The notes below the pieces were generated by a model that was not told where the DNA came from, did not search any database, and saw only the letters and a list, made by a program, of their open reading frames with translations. 64,000 bases of DNA from Polyangiaceae bacterium (lineage in GTDB: Bacteria; Myxococcota_A; Polyangia; Polyangiales; Polyangiaceae), in contig JACKEA010000002.1 in NCBI GenBank assembly GCA_020633235.1, positions 248,001 through 312,000 of the forward strand, read 5' to 3'. The position numbers and the translations under genes are program-made. This document shows, piece by piece, positions 44,025 to 52,892 of this stretch. Numbering within the stretch: the stretch's first letter is position 1; each line of letters starts with the position of its first letter.

Positions 44025-47000
44025 TTGTCGTCGTTGGCCGACGCTCTTTCAACCCTCTCCGATCGCGGACTGCGCCGTTTGCTCGGCGCCCGCACTTTCC
44101 TCCGTGGCCTGGACTACGAAAAACGCCGCGTCGTCGAAGACGTCGGCGTCAACGAATCGACCGCCCACGGTCGGGTCAAGGGCTCGGATCCGGATCCCTA
44201 CGAGGTGACGATACGCCTCGGCGGAGAGGGCATCACATCCCACTGCACCTGCCCCGCTTTCCAAAAGACGGGACAGCACTGCAAGCACGTCGCCGCGTTG
44301 CTCATCACCGTGCGCAACCAAGCCCGCGCTCAGCTGCCCCGCCGCGAGGTCCCCCAGCCTCAACCACAACCACGAGAGCGCGAGCAGCAGCAGCCCGACG
44401 GCAGCAAGGCCAGCCGGCGGCGGGATCGACGGCGCCGAGCGCAAGCGCAGCAACACGTGGTGCCGCCCGGCGTGCAGCCGCCGCCGCCGCCCGACGCCAG
44501 CGCCCGCCCCACCGGCATCGGCGCTTGGCTGCCTCCCGAGGGCGCCGTCAGGAATCAGAACCTGGAGTTCCGGGTCCACGTGCGACAGGGCGGGCTCACC
44601 GTCACCGTGCTCGATACCGACGCCCGGGTCCCGCTGCTGCCCAGCGTGGCCCTCAGCTGGCAGGCCACGACACCCACGCCGGATCGTGGGGCATTACGCG
44701 TACTGTCGCGCTTCGAGAGCGGCAATCCGCGTCACCCGGCGGTGGACATCCGCGGCGAGGACGCCGCGGAGCTGCTGCCGCTGCTGAGAGAGCGGCGCGT
44801 GCTGCTCGAGCCGGCCTTGATGCAGCTCCGCTTCGCGGACGAGGCCATCAAGCCGCGCTTCGATCTGGAAATGGTGGGCGCCGACACCATCGTCGCCAAG
44901 GTCACCTTCGAGCGCGCGGGAGACGGTCGTCGCTTCCAGCTCACTTCGGGCGGTTGGTTCGAAGGCGCGCCCGGTTGGCACATCGACACCAGCGAAGGCA
45001 TCGCCCGGCCGCTGGATCATCGAGTGTCCCCCGCCGCGCTGCGGCGCTTGCTCCGCAGCCCCACCATCGCCGAGCCGGCGAGCGAGCTCATCAGCCTGAT
45101 CACGGACGGCCTGCCGCGGGTCGCAGGCGAGGTGGGCGCAGAGCTGCCGGAGCTGTCCCAGGTGGCGGACGTCATCGACCTCGAACCGAAATTTCGCTTC
45201 CGCGCGGGCGGCGACATCACGGAAGCGCAGGCGGAGCTCCACGCCACCTACGGCGATCTGGACGTGGAGGTTCGCGCCGACGGCATCTCGCCTCCCGTCA
45301 TCATCCTCCCCCCCGCCGAAGGGCAGAAGCGCGCCACCTGTATCCGCACCGACATCGTGGCGCAGCAGCAGGCGGTGGAGAAGCTGCTCGAGCTCGGGCT
45401 CTCCGCGGACGAGAGCGGCGAGACCTTCGTGGCGGAAGGTGGCCGGGCCATCGACTTCTGGTCCAACGGCGTTGGCAAGCTCCCGAAGAAGTGGGACCTG
45501 TACGTCCCGGAGCATCTGGTCGGCACCACGGTGCGCAAGCACCCCGTCACCATGAACGCCCGCGTGTCGAGCGGCGTGGATTGGCTCGCGGTCAAGGTCA
45601 GTTATCAGAGCGATGGCGTGGGCGTGGATCGCGACGAGCTGGCCAAGTGTCTGCGTGAAGGCAACAAGTACGTGCGGCTCTCCGACGACACCTACGCCGA
45701 GATCGACTCGGACAAGGTCCAGGCGATGTTGGATCGCGAGGTCGAGCTCATCGCGTCCGCCGGCAAGAACGGACACCTCCCGCTCTCGCAAGCGGGGCGC
45801 ATCCAGGAACTGCTCTCCCACGCCAACGAGGTGAACGTCGCGGCGGGCGCCAAGGCACTGTTCCAGAAGCTGGCCGACATCGACGAGATCAAGACGGTCA
45901 AGAAGCCGCGCGGCCTCAAGGCCACGCTCCGCCCGTATCAGGAGCAGGGGCTTTCGTGGCTGAGGTTCATTCACGACATCGGCTCCGGTGGCGTGCTGGC
46001 CGACGACATGGGTCTCGGCAAGACAGTGCAGACCATCGCGCTGATGCTGTCGCTCAAGGCAGAGAAGAAGAGCAGCCAGCTGCGCGCATTGATCGTCGCC
46101 CCCACCAGCGTGGTGACCAACTGGGTGCGTGAGATCGAGCGCTTCGGGCCGTCCCTCACCACGGCCTTGTGGCACGGCGCCGGGCGCAAGGAGCAGAAGT
46201 CCGAGCTCGAGAGCGCCAACGTCATCATCACGAGCTACGCGCTCTTGCGCCGTGACATCGACCTCTTGAAAAAGCTGAAGCTGGACTACGCCATCTTGGA
46301 CGAGGCGCAGGCCATCAAGAACCCGATGAGCGCCACGGCCCAGGCGGCCAAGGAGCTGACCGCCGCGCATCGATTGGCTCTGACCGGTACCCCCATCGAG
46401 AACCGCCTCAGCGAGATCTGGAGCATCTTCGAGTTCGTGAGCCCGGGGCTCTTGGGCCCCCTGCCCAAGTTCGAGGAGCGCTTCGCCCGGCCCATCGACC
46501 AGGGAGACTCCAAGACGGCCGCACGGCTCCGCGCCACCATCCATCCGTTCATCCTGCGTCGCACCAAGGTCGAGGTGGCCAAGGATCTCCCGCCCAAGAT
46601 CGAGATCGACAAGGTGATCGACCTCGCGCCGGACCAGCGCGCCATCTACACGCAGGTGCTGCGCGAGGTGCGCGCACAGGTCATGGGAGAAGTGGAACGC
46701 GTCGGCGTCGCCAAGAGTCAGCTGCACATCTTGGCGGGCCTCACCAAGCTGCGCCAAGCGGCCTGCGATCCGCGGCTGCTGGGTCTACCGCGGGAGTTCT
46801 CCCACGACGACAGCGGCAAGCTCTCCGCGCTCCGGGAGCTGGTGGACGAAGTCGAGTCAGGTGGACACAAGGTGCTCGTGTTCAGTCAGTTCGTGTCCAT
46901 GCTCAAGCTCATGCGCCAAGCGCTGGACGAAGACAAGATCCGCTACGAGTACCTGGACGGCAGCACCACGGATCGCGCCGAGCGCATCGAGAATTTCCAG

Positions 47001-47324
47001 AGCGATCCCACCATCCCGGTGTTCTTGATCTCACTGAAAGCCGGCGGCTCGGGTCTGAACCTCACCGCGGCGGACACGGTGATCCACTTCGATCCGTGGT
47101 GGAACCCCGCCGTGGAGGATCAGGCTTCGGACCGCGCGCACCGCATCGGTCAGAAGAAGCTCGTGACCGTGTATCGCTTGGTGGCCGCGGGCACCATCGA
47201 AGAGAAGATCTCGCAGCTGAAGCAGAAGAAGAAGGACCTGGTCGCCAGCGTGCTCACGGAGGACTCCGGTGGAGCCAAGAAGCTCACCCGCGAGGACCTC
47301 GACGATCTGTTCCGCATCGACTGA
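44025..47324 (+). CDS. SWIM zinc-finger SNF2-family helicase
   Basis: A 1099-aa DNA translocase. A SWIM finger CTCPAFQKTGQHCKHVAAL (CxC...CxH) lies near residues 75-95, followed by a Gln/Pro/Arg-rich linker. The SNF2 ATPase occupies the C-terminal half: DDMGLGKTVQT (motif I, about 660), VAPTSVVTNW, ILDEAQAIKN (DEAQ box, about 758), ALTGTPIENR, LISLKAGGSGLNLT and FDPWWNPAVEDQASDRAHRIGQ (only part of which is conserved motif VI). SWIM/SNF2 proteins (HepA/RapA-like class) act on DNA-protein or RNA-polymerase complexes; the exact role is unknown. The start is a TTG at 44025, 30 bases after the preceding gene; no better start is close. A strong hairpin follows the stop. Confidence 0.9.
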   Translation: MSSLADALSTLSDRGLRRLLGARTFLRGLDYEKRRVVEDVGVNESTAHGRVKGSDPDPYEVTIRLGGEGITSHCTCPAFQKTGQHCKHVAALLITVRNQARAQLPRREVPQPQPQPREREQQQPDGSKASRRRDRRRRAQAQQHVVPPGVQPPPPPDASARPTGIGAWLPPEGAVRNQNLEFRVHVRQGGLTVTVLDTDARVPLLPSVALSWQATTPTPDRGALRVLSRFESGNPRHPAVDIRGEDAAELLPLLRERRVLLEPALMQLRFADEAIKPRFDLEMVGADTIVAKVTFERAGDGRRFQLTSGGWFEGAPGWHIDTSEGIARPLDHRVSPAALRRLLRSPTIAEPASELISLITDGLPRVAGEVGAELPELSQVADVIDLEPKFRFRAGGDITEAQAELHATYGDLDVEVRADGISPPVIILPPAEGQKRATCIRTDIVAQQQAVEKLLELGLSADESGETFVAEGGRAIDFWSNGVGKLPKKWDLYVPEHLVGTTVRKHPVTMNARVSSGVDWLAVKVSYQSDGVGVDRDELAKCLREGNKYVRLSDDTYAEIDSDKVQAMLDREVELIASAGKNGHLPLSQAGRIQELLSHANEVNVAAGAKALFQKLADIDEIKTVKKPRGLKATLRPYQEQGLSWLRFIHDIGSGGVLADDMGLGKTVQTIALMLSLKAEKKSSQLRALIVAPTSVVTNWVREIERFGPSLTTALWHGAGRKEQKSELESANVIITSYALLRRDIDLLKKLKLDYAILDEAQAIKNPMSATAQAAKELTAAHRLALTGTPIENRLSEIWSIFEFVSPGLLGPLPKFEERFARPIDQGDSKTAARLRATIHPFILRRTKVEVAKDLPPKIEIDKVIDLAPDQRAIYTQVLREVRAQVMGEVERVGVAKSQLHILAGLTKLRQAACDPRLLGLPREFSHDDSGKLSALRELVDEVESGGHKVLVFSQFVSMLKLMRQALDEDKIRYEYLDGSTTDRAERIENFQSDPTIPVFLISLKAGGSGLNLTAADTVIHFDPWWNPAVEDQASDRAHRIGQKKLVTVYRLVAAGTIEEKISQLKQKKKDLVASVLTEDSGGAKKLTREDLDDLFRID

Positions 47325-47336
47325 CACAGACGCGTT

Positions 47337-47369
47337 TCGGCCCCGCAGCTTCATGAGCGGCGGGGCCGA
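47337..47369. terminator. Bidirectional hairpin between convergent genes
   Basis: TCGGCCCCGC (47337-47346) and GCGGGGCCGA (47360-47369) pair perfectly with a 13-base loop. It lies 12 bases after the SNF2 stop and 28 bases after the stop of the convergent lipoprotein gene, so it can terminate both. There is no long T-run. Confidence 0.6.
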
Positions 47370-47397
47370 TACTCGACGCTTCAACGTGTCGGTCGAA

Positions 47398-47841
47398 TCA
47401 CACGTCGGGACCGGTCGGCTGCTCGCAACCGTTACCGAACCCGTAGTCCACGCCGCAGGGCCCGTTCGGCGTGATGCAGCACGGCGTGCCCGTTCCCACC
47501 GAGGGACAGAACGCCGGGTTGCAGGTACCGCCGCCACCGCTGCCACCAGCTCCGCTGCCACCCGTTCCGGCAGTGCCACCTGTTGCGCCCGTTCCACCCG
47601 TCGCGCCGGTTCCACCGACAGCGCCGGTTCCACCGGTTGCACCAACGCCACCCGTTGCGCCCACACCACCGCTGTTGCCCGCGCCACCGCTACCGGTGTC
47701 TACGGAAGCGTCACCGGAGCTGCCACCAGTTCCGGAAATCGGCGCGCTGTCGTCGCTCGACGCGCACGCGGTGACGGACAGAGCACCAAGGCTCAGGACG
47801 GAAAAGCTGACGATCAAAGCGCGGGATAGACGCGAGCTCAC
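47398..47841 (-). CDS. Small low-complexity lipoprotein
   Basis: A 147-aa protein with signal MSSRLSRALIVSFSVLSLGALSVTAC (lipidated Cys at 26), a long Gly/Thr/Ala/Val repeat region (VGATGG/TGATGG units, about 55-105) and a Cys-containing tail (CNPAFCPSVGTGTPCC, CGVDYGFGNGC). The repeat probably holds the Cys-rich end off the membrane. No known family. Convergent with the SNF2 gene. Confidence 0.7.
   Translation of the reverse strand: MSSRLSRALIVSFSVLSLGALSVTACASSDDSAPISGTGGSSGDASVDTGSGGAGNSGGVGATGGVGATGGTGAVGGTGATGGTGATGGTAGTGGSGAGGSGGGGTCNPAFCPSVGTGTPCCITPNGPCGVDYGFGNGCEQPTGPDV
47566..47680 (-). repeat. 18-bp imperfect tandem repeats in a lipoprotein gene
   Basis: Imperfect 18-base units encode VGATGG, TGATGG and TGAVGG hexapeptides in the linker of the lipoprotein. 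Coding repeat. Confidence 0.55.
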
Positions 47842-48105
47842 GGGCGGGCCTCCTTGCCAAGCACACCTCGACTCGGCCGTTGAGCCGAGCCTTGGACTTT
47901 TGGGAGTTTAGCGCCAAAAGGCCGGCTGGACGAAAGGATTTTGATCTCGACAGGGGCGTCGAAATCGGACAGCCAGAATCGAACGAGCGCGAAGAAGAAT
48001 GCGCACTGTGCCTAGAGAGCATTATTCCATTCAGGCAGTCCACGGGGTGCCACGCGCTTTAGTCGCGTGCACCGGGTCCGCGCCGTCTAGGATGCGCGGC
48101 AAAGC

Positions 48106-49989
48106 GTGAGTCGATCGGCAAGCGAAAACAGGGACCAGCCGCGACGCTGGCAAAAGCTCGCTCCGGTACCCGTTCTGGCCGCAGCTTTCGCCGTCTACGC
48201 GCTGCTCGCCGTCCCGCATCTGACCAACGTTCTGGTGGGAGACAGCGAGTTTTCCGGCTGGAGCGGGCCGATGGGCGAACGGCTCTTGCACGGCGCTCGC
48301 CCGTACGTCGACTTCGTGCTGCCCATTCCGCCCGGCAGCTTCGTGGTGATGGCGGCGATCCAAGCCGCCGCCGGCAAGGCCCACTTGATCCAGGAGCTGT
48401 GGGTTGCCGCCGTGTGTCATTTGCTGATGGCGCTCTTGGCCTACACGATGGCGCGCCCCATCACGACCCGCGCCAACGCCCTTGCTGTCAGCGCCGCCAC
48501 CTTGGCGACGGTCGTGCAGCTCTACAAGGAGTGCGCCTACGACCACACGGCTCAGGTGGTGGCCTGGGCCAGCGTGGCGGCAGGGGTTCACGCGCTATTT
48601 TCCGAGGGCAAGCGGCGATCACGGCTGTGGTTCTTGGCTGGCACCCTGGCCAGCTTCACCTTCGCGTTCAAACAGAGCACCGGATCGGGAATGGTGGCGG
48701 GCTGGGTGCTGGCCCTTTCGTACCTCGGCGGGGTCGCCCTGGCCTCCGGGGACCGCGCTCAACTGCGAGGGCGGCTCGCCGATGCACGCCCCTGGGCTCT
48801 TGGGGCGGCGGTGGGGACGGCGCTGGTGTTCGTGGTCGTGCTGGCGGTGGGCTCCACCCCCGCGGCCTTCATCCAAGCGGTGTTCTTGGACGGGCCGGAG
48901 CTCAAGGGCGGCAACAAGAAGCTGCTCTTCAACCTGTTCGGCTATCTGTTTCGCTTCGAAGCGTTCCCAGCGTCCCTGGGTCTGATCCTGATCTTGGCCT
49001 GGATCGTCTTACGAGTGCTGCGGCGCGACGGTCGTCTCGCCTTCGGGGACGAGCCCCAGCGAACCGAGCCCCAAGACCCTCGCCCCCTGCTGGCGGTGCT
49101 CGCCGTTTCCGTCATCGCCTTTGGCGCCGGCGCCCTGGCTCTGCTGAGCTCCGCCACGTCCCTCCCCCCCGCCCTGGTGGCGTGGTCCGAGCGCGCCAAG
49201 GCCGTGCCCAGCTTCGGTCTGGTGCTCGCGGGCCTGGTGTTCCTGAGCCAACTCGAGCGTTGGAGCCCGAAGGACGACGACGTTGCGCCGCGTATCCAGC
49301 GGGGCCACGTGCTGAACGCCGTGGTGATCGCCGCCTTCGTGTGCAGCATGCTGCACAACCTCTCGTTCCCGGGGTTTCGTCCGTTCTACGACAACAATCC
49401 CATCATCCCGATCTCGTTCCTGTTCCTGTTCGTGGCGCTGGATCGCGCCGCGCTGCCACGCTTCAAGATCCTCGTGCTCGCGTTTTCCATGACCGTGCTC
49501 CACGGCACCAAGCTGGAGCGCAGCATGGAGGCGCGCATCCCCGTGAGCTCGGGATACTTCGCCGGCCTCTACGTCAACGAGCGGGGTGCCGTGGTGATGC
49601 AGGCGGCGGAGCACGTGCGCGAGCTCACCAAGCCGGACGATACCGTGCTGGTGCTGCCGGAAGATCTCGAGCTGGTCGGCCTGATCGACCGCCCGCGCCC
49701 GCCCATCCGCGGTGCCATCGTGTTCGTCGACCAGTACCCGCGCCGGCTCCTGGCGAACGACCTCGCGACTCTCGACGCCCACCCCCCGAAGGTCGTGGTG
49801 ATCCACCCGAGCGAGCCCAAGATGTGGCGTGGCATGTTCAGCTTGTGGTCCACCAAGAGCGCCGCCCAGTCCCTCACGGATCACTACCTGAACGACGTGC
49901 TCCCGAGTCGCTACGTCCTCGACCGCCGCTACCCCACCCGCTTCGCGCGTACCCGCGCGAACCTCTCCATCTGGGTCCGCAAGGACTGA
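48106..49989 (+). CDS. Polytopic GT-C/ArnT-like membrane protein
   Basis: A 627-aa protein with about ten to twelve hydrophobic helices spread over residues 20-460 and a soluble C-terminal region of about 150 aa. The first periplasmic loop has GERLLHGARPYVDFVLPIPPG near 60-80, as in PMT/ArnT-like glycosyltransferases (acidic residue plus RPYVDF). These use polyprenyl-phosphate sugars to glycosylate lipids or proteins on the outer face of the membrane. A specific donor or acceptor cannot be given. It starts at a GTG at 48106 and stands alone; it converges on an uncharacterised gene with ten bases between stops. Confidence 0.75.
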   Translation: MSRSASENRDQPRRWQKLAPVPVLAAAFAVYALLAVPHLTNVLVGDSEFSGWSGPMGERLLHGARPYVDFVLPIPPGSFVVMAAIQAAAGKAHLIQELWVAAVCHLLMALLAYTMARPITTRANALAVSAATLATVVQLYKECAYDHTAQVVAWASVAAGVHALFSEGKRRSRLWFLAGTLASFTFAFKQSTGSGMVAGWVLALSYLGGVALASGDRAQLRGRLADARPWALGAAVGTALVFVVVLAVGSTPAAFIQAVFLDGPELKGGNKKLLFNLFGYLFRFEAFPASLGLILILAWIVLRVLRRDGRLAFGDEPQRTEPQDPRPLLAVLAVSVIAFGAGALALLSSATSLPPALVAWSERAKAVPSFGLVLAGLVFLSQLERWSPKDDDVAPRIQRGHVLNAVVIAAFVCSMLHNLSFPGFRPFYDNNPIIPISFLFLFVALDRAALPRFKILVLAFSMTVLHGTKLERSMEARIPVSSGYFAGLYVNERGAVVMQAAEHVRELTKPDDTVLVLPEDLELVGLIDRPRPPIRGAIVFVDQYPRRLLANDLATLDAHPPKVVVIHPSEPKMWRGMFSLWSTKSAAQSLTDHYLNDVLPSRYVLDRRYPTRFARTRANLSIWVRKD

Positions 49990-49999
49990 CCCGCGCTCT

Positions 50000-51589
50000 T
50001 CAACCACCGAGCTTCGCTCGCTGAGCCTTGGTCAAGGCGGCCTCCAGGCGCAGGAACGGCTGCTTGCCTCGAGCCAGCTTGCGCGCCTTGTCGAGCTTGG
50101 CCACGACCTCCGGAGGGAGCTCTGCCGCGCCTCCGCGCCCCTCCACCGCGTGCCACAGCAACAACAGACCTTCCGAGACTGCATCCTTGCCGGCATGAGC
50201 CCGCTGCTCCAATGCGTCCGGCGTCATCCCGCGGCTCTCCAACGACTGCCAAAGTCGCAAAAGCAGCTCCTGCACGCGATCGTTTCCCTCGGGCAGCGCA
50301 GGCCGATCAGGGATGCTCGAGAGCGGAGTCCTCATGGGATCGGTGAGGAGACCCATCAGCGCTTCTTCATTCAGGCTGTCGACCAGAGCCTGGTAGGCCA
50401 CGTCGGAAGCCAGCTCGTCGTGGAGCACCGCGCGCAGGATCACTACGGGGGGCAGTCGAGTGGGAGCGCCATCGAACTGGACGGGGATCGGCGCCCAGCT
50501 CGGCCCGCTTTCGTCCAATAACTGCTTCAGGTGTGTCCAGTGCTGGTAGCCCAGCGGAACCAGGAGATCTCTGCAACTGGAGAGCGGCGGCCTCAAGAAC
50601 AAAGACAGCACCTTGCGCTGTCCCGCATCCAGTCGCGAAGGGATCACTCCGACGGACGCGATGGTGCCCGGAGGAAAAGCCACGGAGAGCAGCCACGCTG
50701 CCTGCTCGGGATTGACGCGCTTGGAAGTGAGCTTCTCGATGAGCTCCGCCCGGCGCTCGTCGGGGATCGCCTGCGCGAAGCGTGCGGCGAGGTCGCTCAG
50801 CGATGCGGGCTTGCCAGCGCGCTCGTCGGAGTACCAACCCCAAGCCAACGGAAGCGGCTCCGACGAGGCGAGCCCGTCCACCAACGCCTTCGAGAGGACG
50901 CTCGAAGGCGCTTCGCCCAGGATGTGTAGAGCGACTCCTGCGGCTACTCGCACGATGAGCGGCGCCTTGCCCCCGACCGATCCAGCCAGCTTCGCCACCT
51001 TTGCGTGGAGCTCGGGAGAGCCGCTCCGCAGCCCGACGTTGGCAGCGCCCATCAACCCTGTGGCGGCGAGACTGCCCTCTTCGTCCTTGGCGAGCCCCAG
51101 CAGTGCTTCGCCGTCCGACGCATCGACGGAGACCACCGCAATTACGGCCGCAGCCGCGACCTTGACCGCCGCCGCCCGCGCGCCAAGAAACGCCCGAACG
51201 TCGGGCAGGCTCTCCTCGAGCCCTCGACGAAACAAGGCCTTGTTTTCGTCGCCGGGCTCGGGCCGTGGCCGACAAACTGCTCCGCGCTCTGCGCTGCAAA
51301 GCCGCACTGCAATGGCCAGAGCTCGAGCCTTGTCGTCTGCCTTTTTGAAGGCCTTGGCGCTCTGAACGAGCGCCTTGGACACCCGAGTGCCGAACCCGTC
51401 GTCACCCAGTGATGCTTGTCCCAACGCCGGGTCGAAGATCAACTGCCGCAGCGCCTTGGCGCTGCTGGCCGCGGCGATCGCCGTGGCCAGCTCGTCGTCC
51501 AGCGCTTCGTAGTCGCCGTCTTCGAATGCCGCGAGCGCCGCATTCAAGAGCGCCTCGGGGAGTGCTGCCGGTTCTCGCTTCACCGCCAT
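50000..51589 (-). CDS. Uncharacterised helical-repeat protein
   Basis: A 529-aa, Ala/Leu-rich protein without signal peptide or membrane helix. It has repeating helix pairs such as AAAVKVAAAAVIAVVSVDASDGEALLGL and LHAKVAKLAGSVGGKAPLIVRVAAG, suggestive of a HEAT-like solenoid, and no catalytic motif that I can see. Only one Cys pair (CSAERGAVC) stands out. Cytoplasmic by default. It lies downstream of rodA on the same strand, but a strong hairpin and about 185 bases separate them. Function unknown. Confidence 0.7.
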   Translation of the reverse strand: MAVKREPAALPEALLNAALAAFEDGDYEALDDELATAIAAASSAKALRQLIFDPALGQASLGDDGFGTRVSKALVQSAKAFKKADDKARALAIAVRLCSAERGAVCRPRPEPGDENKALFRRGLEESLPDVRAFLGARAAAVKVAAAAVIAVVSVDASDGEALLGLAKDEEGSLAATGLMGAANVGLRSGSPELHAKVAKLAGSVGGKAPLIVRVAAGVALHILGEAPSSVLSKALVDGLASSEPLPLAWGWYSDERAGKPASLSDLAARFAQAIPDERRAELIEKLTSKRVNPEQAAWLLSVAFPPGTIASVGVIPSRLDAGQRKVLSLFLRPPLSSCRDLLVPLGYQHWTHLKQLLDESGPSWAPIPVQFDGAPTRLPPVVILRAVLHDELASDVAYQALVDSLNEEALMGLLTDPMRTPLSSIPDRPALPEGNDRVQELLLRLWQSLESRGMTPDALEQRAHAGKDAVSEGLLLLWHAVEGRGGAAELPPEVVAKLDKARKLARGKQPFLRLEAALTKAQRAKLGG

Positions 51590-51635
51590 GGCCGGAGGTC
51601 ACACCAACGCGGCCCGTGTGTCGAGGGGGTCACGA

Positions 51636-51665
51636 GGTGCGGCGCGACGGGGCTCGCGCCGCACC
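51636..51665. terminator. 12-bp GC hairpin between rodA and the next gene
   Basis: GGTGCGGCGCGA (51636-51647) and TCGCGCCGCACC (51654-51665) pair perfectly with a 6-base loop. On the minus strand, the direction of rodA transcription, TTTTTT precedes rather than follows the hairpin, so it is not a textbook terminator. It overlaps dispersed element copy 10. Confidence 0.45.
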
Positions 51666-51670
51666 AACAA
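51655..51670 (-). repeat. Dispersed 3-prime element, copy 10
   Basis: Minus-strand reading TTGTTGGTGCGGCGCG, preceded by TTTTT, 103 bases after the rodA stop in sense orientation. Its GC half forms one arm of a 12-bp hairpin. Confidence 0.6.
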
Positions 51671-51773
51671 AAAAGACAGACGGAAGCAGGGCGTAGGTGG
51701 CGCGGAGCTGGAGTACGGACGCACTTCGGTGGGCGGCGTCGGCCGGCGGAGCACGGCGGACGCACCTCGGGCG

Positions 51774-52892
51774 TCAACGGCGCATGGAAACGTTCATGAG
51801 CAGGCCCAGGCCGATCATCATGGTGACCACGCTGGACCCACCGTAGGAGAACAGCGGCAGCGTGACGCCGACGACGGGCAGAAGGCCCATGGCCATGCCG
51901 ACGTTGAACACCATGTGCCAAAACACCATGCTGCCCACGCCGACGGCCACCGCAGCGCCGAAGCGATCCTTCGCTTGCGACGCGATGTGAATCGCCCAGA
52001 TCACCAGGAACGCATAGAGCGAGAGCAGCACCAGGGAGCCGACGAAGCCCCAGTCCTCGGCAAACACGGCGAAGGGGAAGTCCGAGTGCTGATCGGGCAA
52101 GAAGCCGAACTGGTTCTGGGTCCCTTGCATGAACCCCTCCCCCAGGAGGCCGCCGTTGCCGATGGCGGTCTTGCTCTGGAACGCGTGCCAGCCCACGCCC
52201 GTCTTGTCGGCTTCGGGGTCGAGGAAGCTCGTGATGCGGGCCTTCTGGTAGTCCTTCATCAAGTACTTCCAGAACACCGGGGGCACGGTGACGGCGATGC
52301 CGCCGAGCACGGCCAGGCTGCGGCGGCGGATCTTGGTCATGGCCAGGATGCTGCCCACGGTCAGCAGGTAGATGAGTGAGGTGCCCAGATCCGGCTGTGC
52401 CATGACCAGGGCGACCGGCACGGCGGTGAGGCCGAAGGCCGGTGCCAGGTCCATCAGCGTGCGGGGTTCCGTCTTGGGGTCGTCGTGCAGCCACTTGGCG
52501 ATGGCCAGGATGACCAGGATCTTCATGAACTCGCTGGGCTGGAACGTGAAGCTCCCGAGCTGGATCCAGCGGGACGAGCCCCGGATGTCCGCGGCGAGGA
52601 CGAACACCAGGCCCAGCGAGGCGAGACCGCCCACGTAAAAGAAGTACGCGAGACGTTCGAAGTGCCGGTAGTCGATCGCGGCCACGGCGATGGCCACCAA
52701 TCCGCCCACCACGATCCAGTACACCTGGGACACGTAGATGTCCGCCAGGCCGGAGCGTTTGCCTGCGTCGATGTACACGCTGGTGGCGCTGTACAGGTTG
52801 ACCACGCCCAAGGTGGCGATCGCCACGATGGCCAGGAGCAAAGGCATGTCTATCTGCATGCCACTGCGGAAAGTGCCCGCGTCGCGTCGCAT
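51774..52892 (-). CDS. rodA: Rod-shape protein RodA (SEDS glycosyltransferase)
   Basis: A 372-aa SEDS-family peptidoglycan polymerase with about ten membrane helices. Characteristic features are YSATSVYIDAGKR near the first loop, DLGTSLIYLLTVGS, GWHAFQSKTAIGNGGLLGEGF (including the conserved AIGNGGLLG) and PVVGVTLPLFSYGGSS. It polymerises glycan strands during elongation with the PBP2 encoded just upstream. The start at 52892 overlaps the mrdA stop by a single base, so the two are coupled. Last gene of the mre operon. Confidence 0.95.
   Translation of the reverse strand: MRRDAGTFRSGMQIDMPLLLAIVAIATLGVVNLYSATSVYIDAGKRSGLADIYVSQVYWIVVGGLVAIAVAAIDYRHFERLAYFFYVGGLASLGLVFVLAADIRGSSRWIQLGSFTFQPSEFMKILVILAIAKWLHDDPKTEPRTLMDLAPAFGLTAVPVALVMAQPDLGTSLIYLLTVGSILAMTKIRRRSLAVLGGIAVTVPPVFWKYLMKDYQKARITSFLDPEADKTGVGWHAFQSKTAIGNGGLLGEGFMQGTQNQFGFLPDQHSDFPFAVFAEDWGFVGSLVLLSLYAFLVIWAIHIASQAKDRFGAAVAVGVGSMVFWHMVFNVGMAMGLLPVVGVTLPLFSYGGSSVVTMMIGLGLLMNVSMRR

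Noticed and set aside
44694..46757. 687-codon minus-strand frame opposite the SNF2 helicase
   Set aside because: The opposite strand encodes an unmistakable SNF2 helicase; the frame has shadow composition only.
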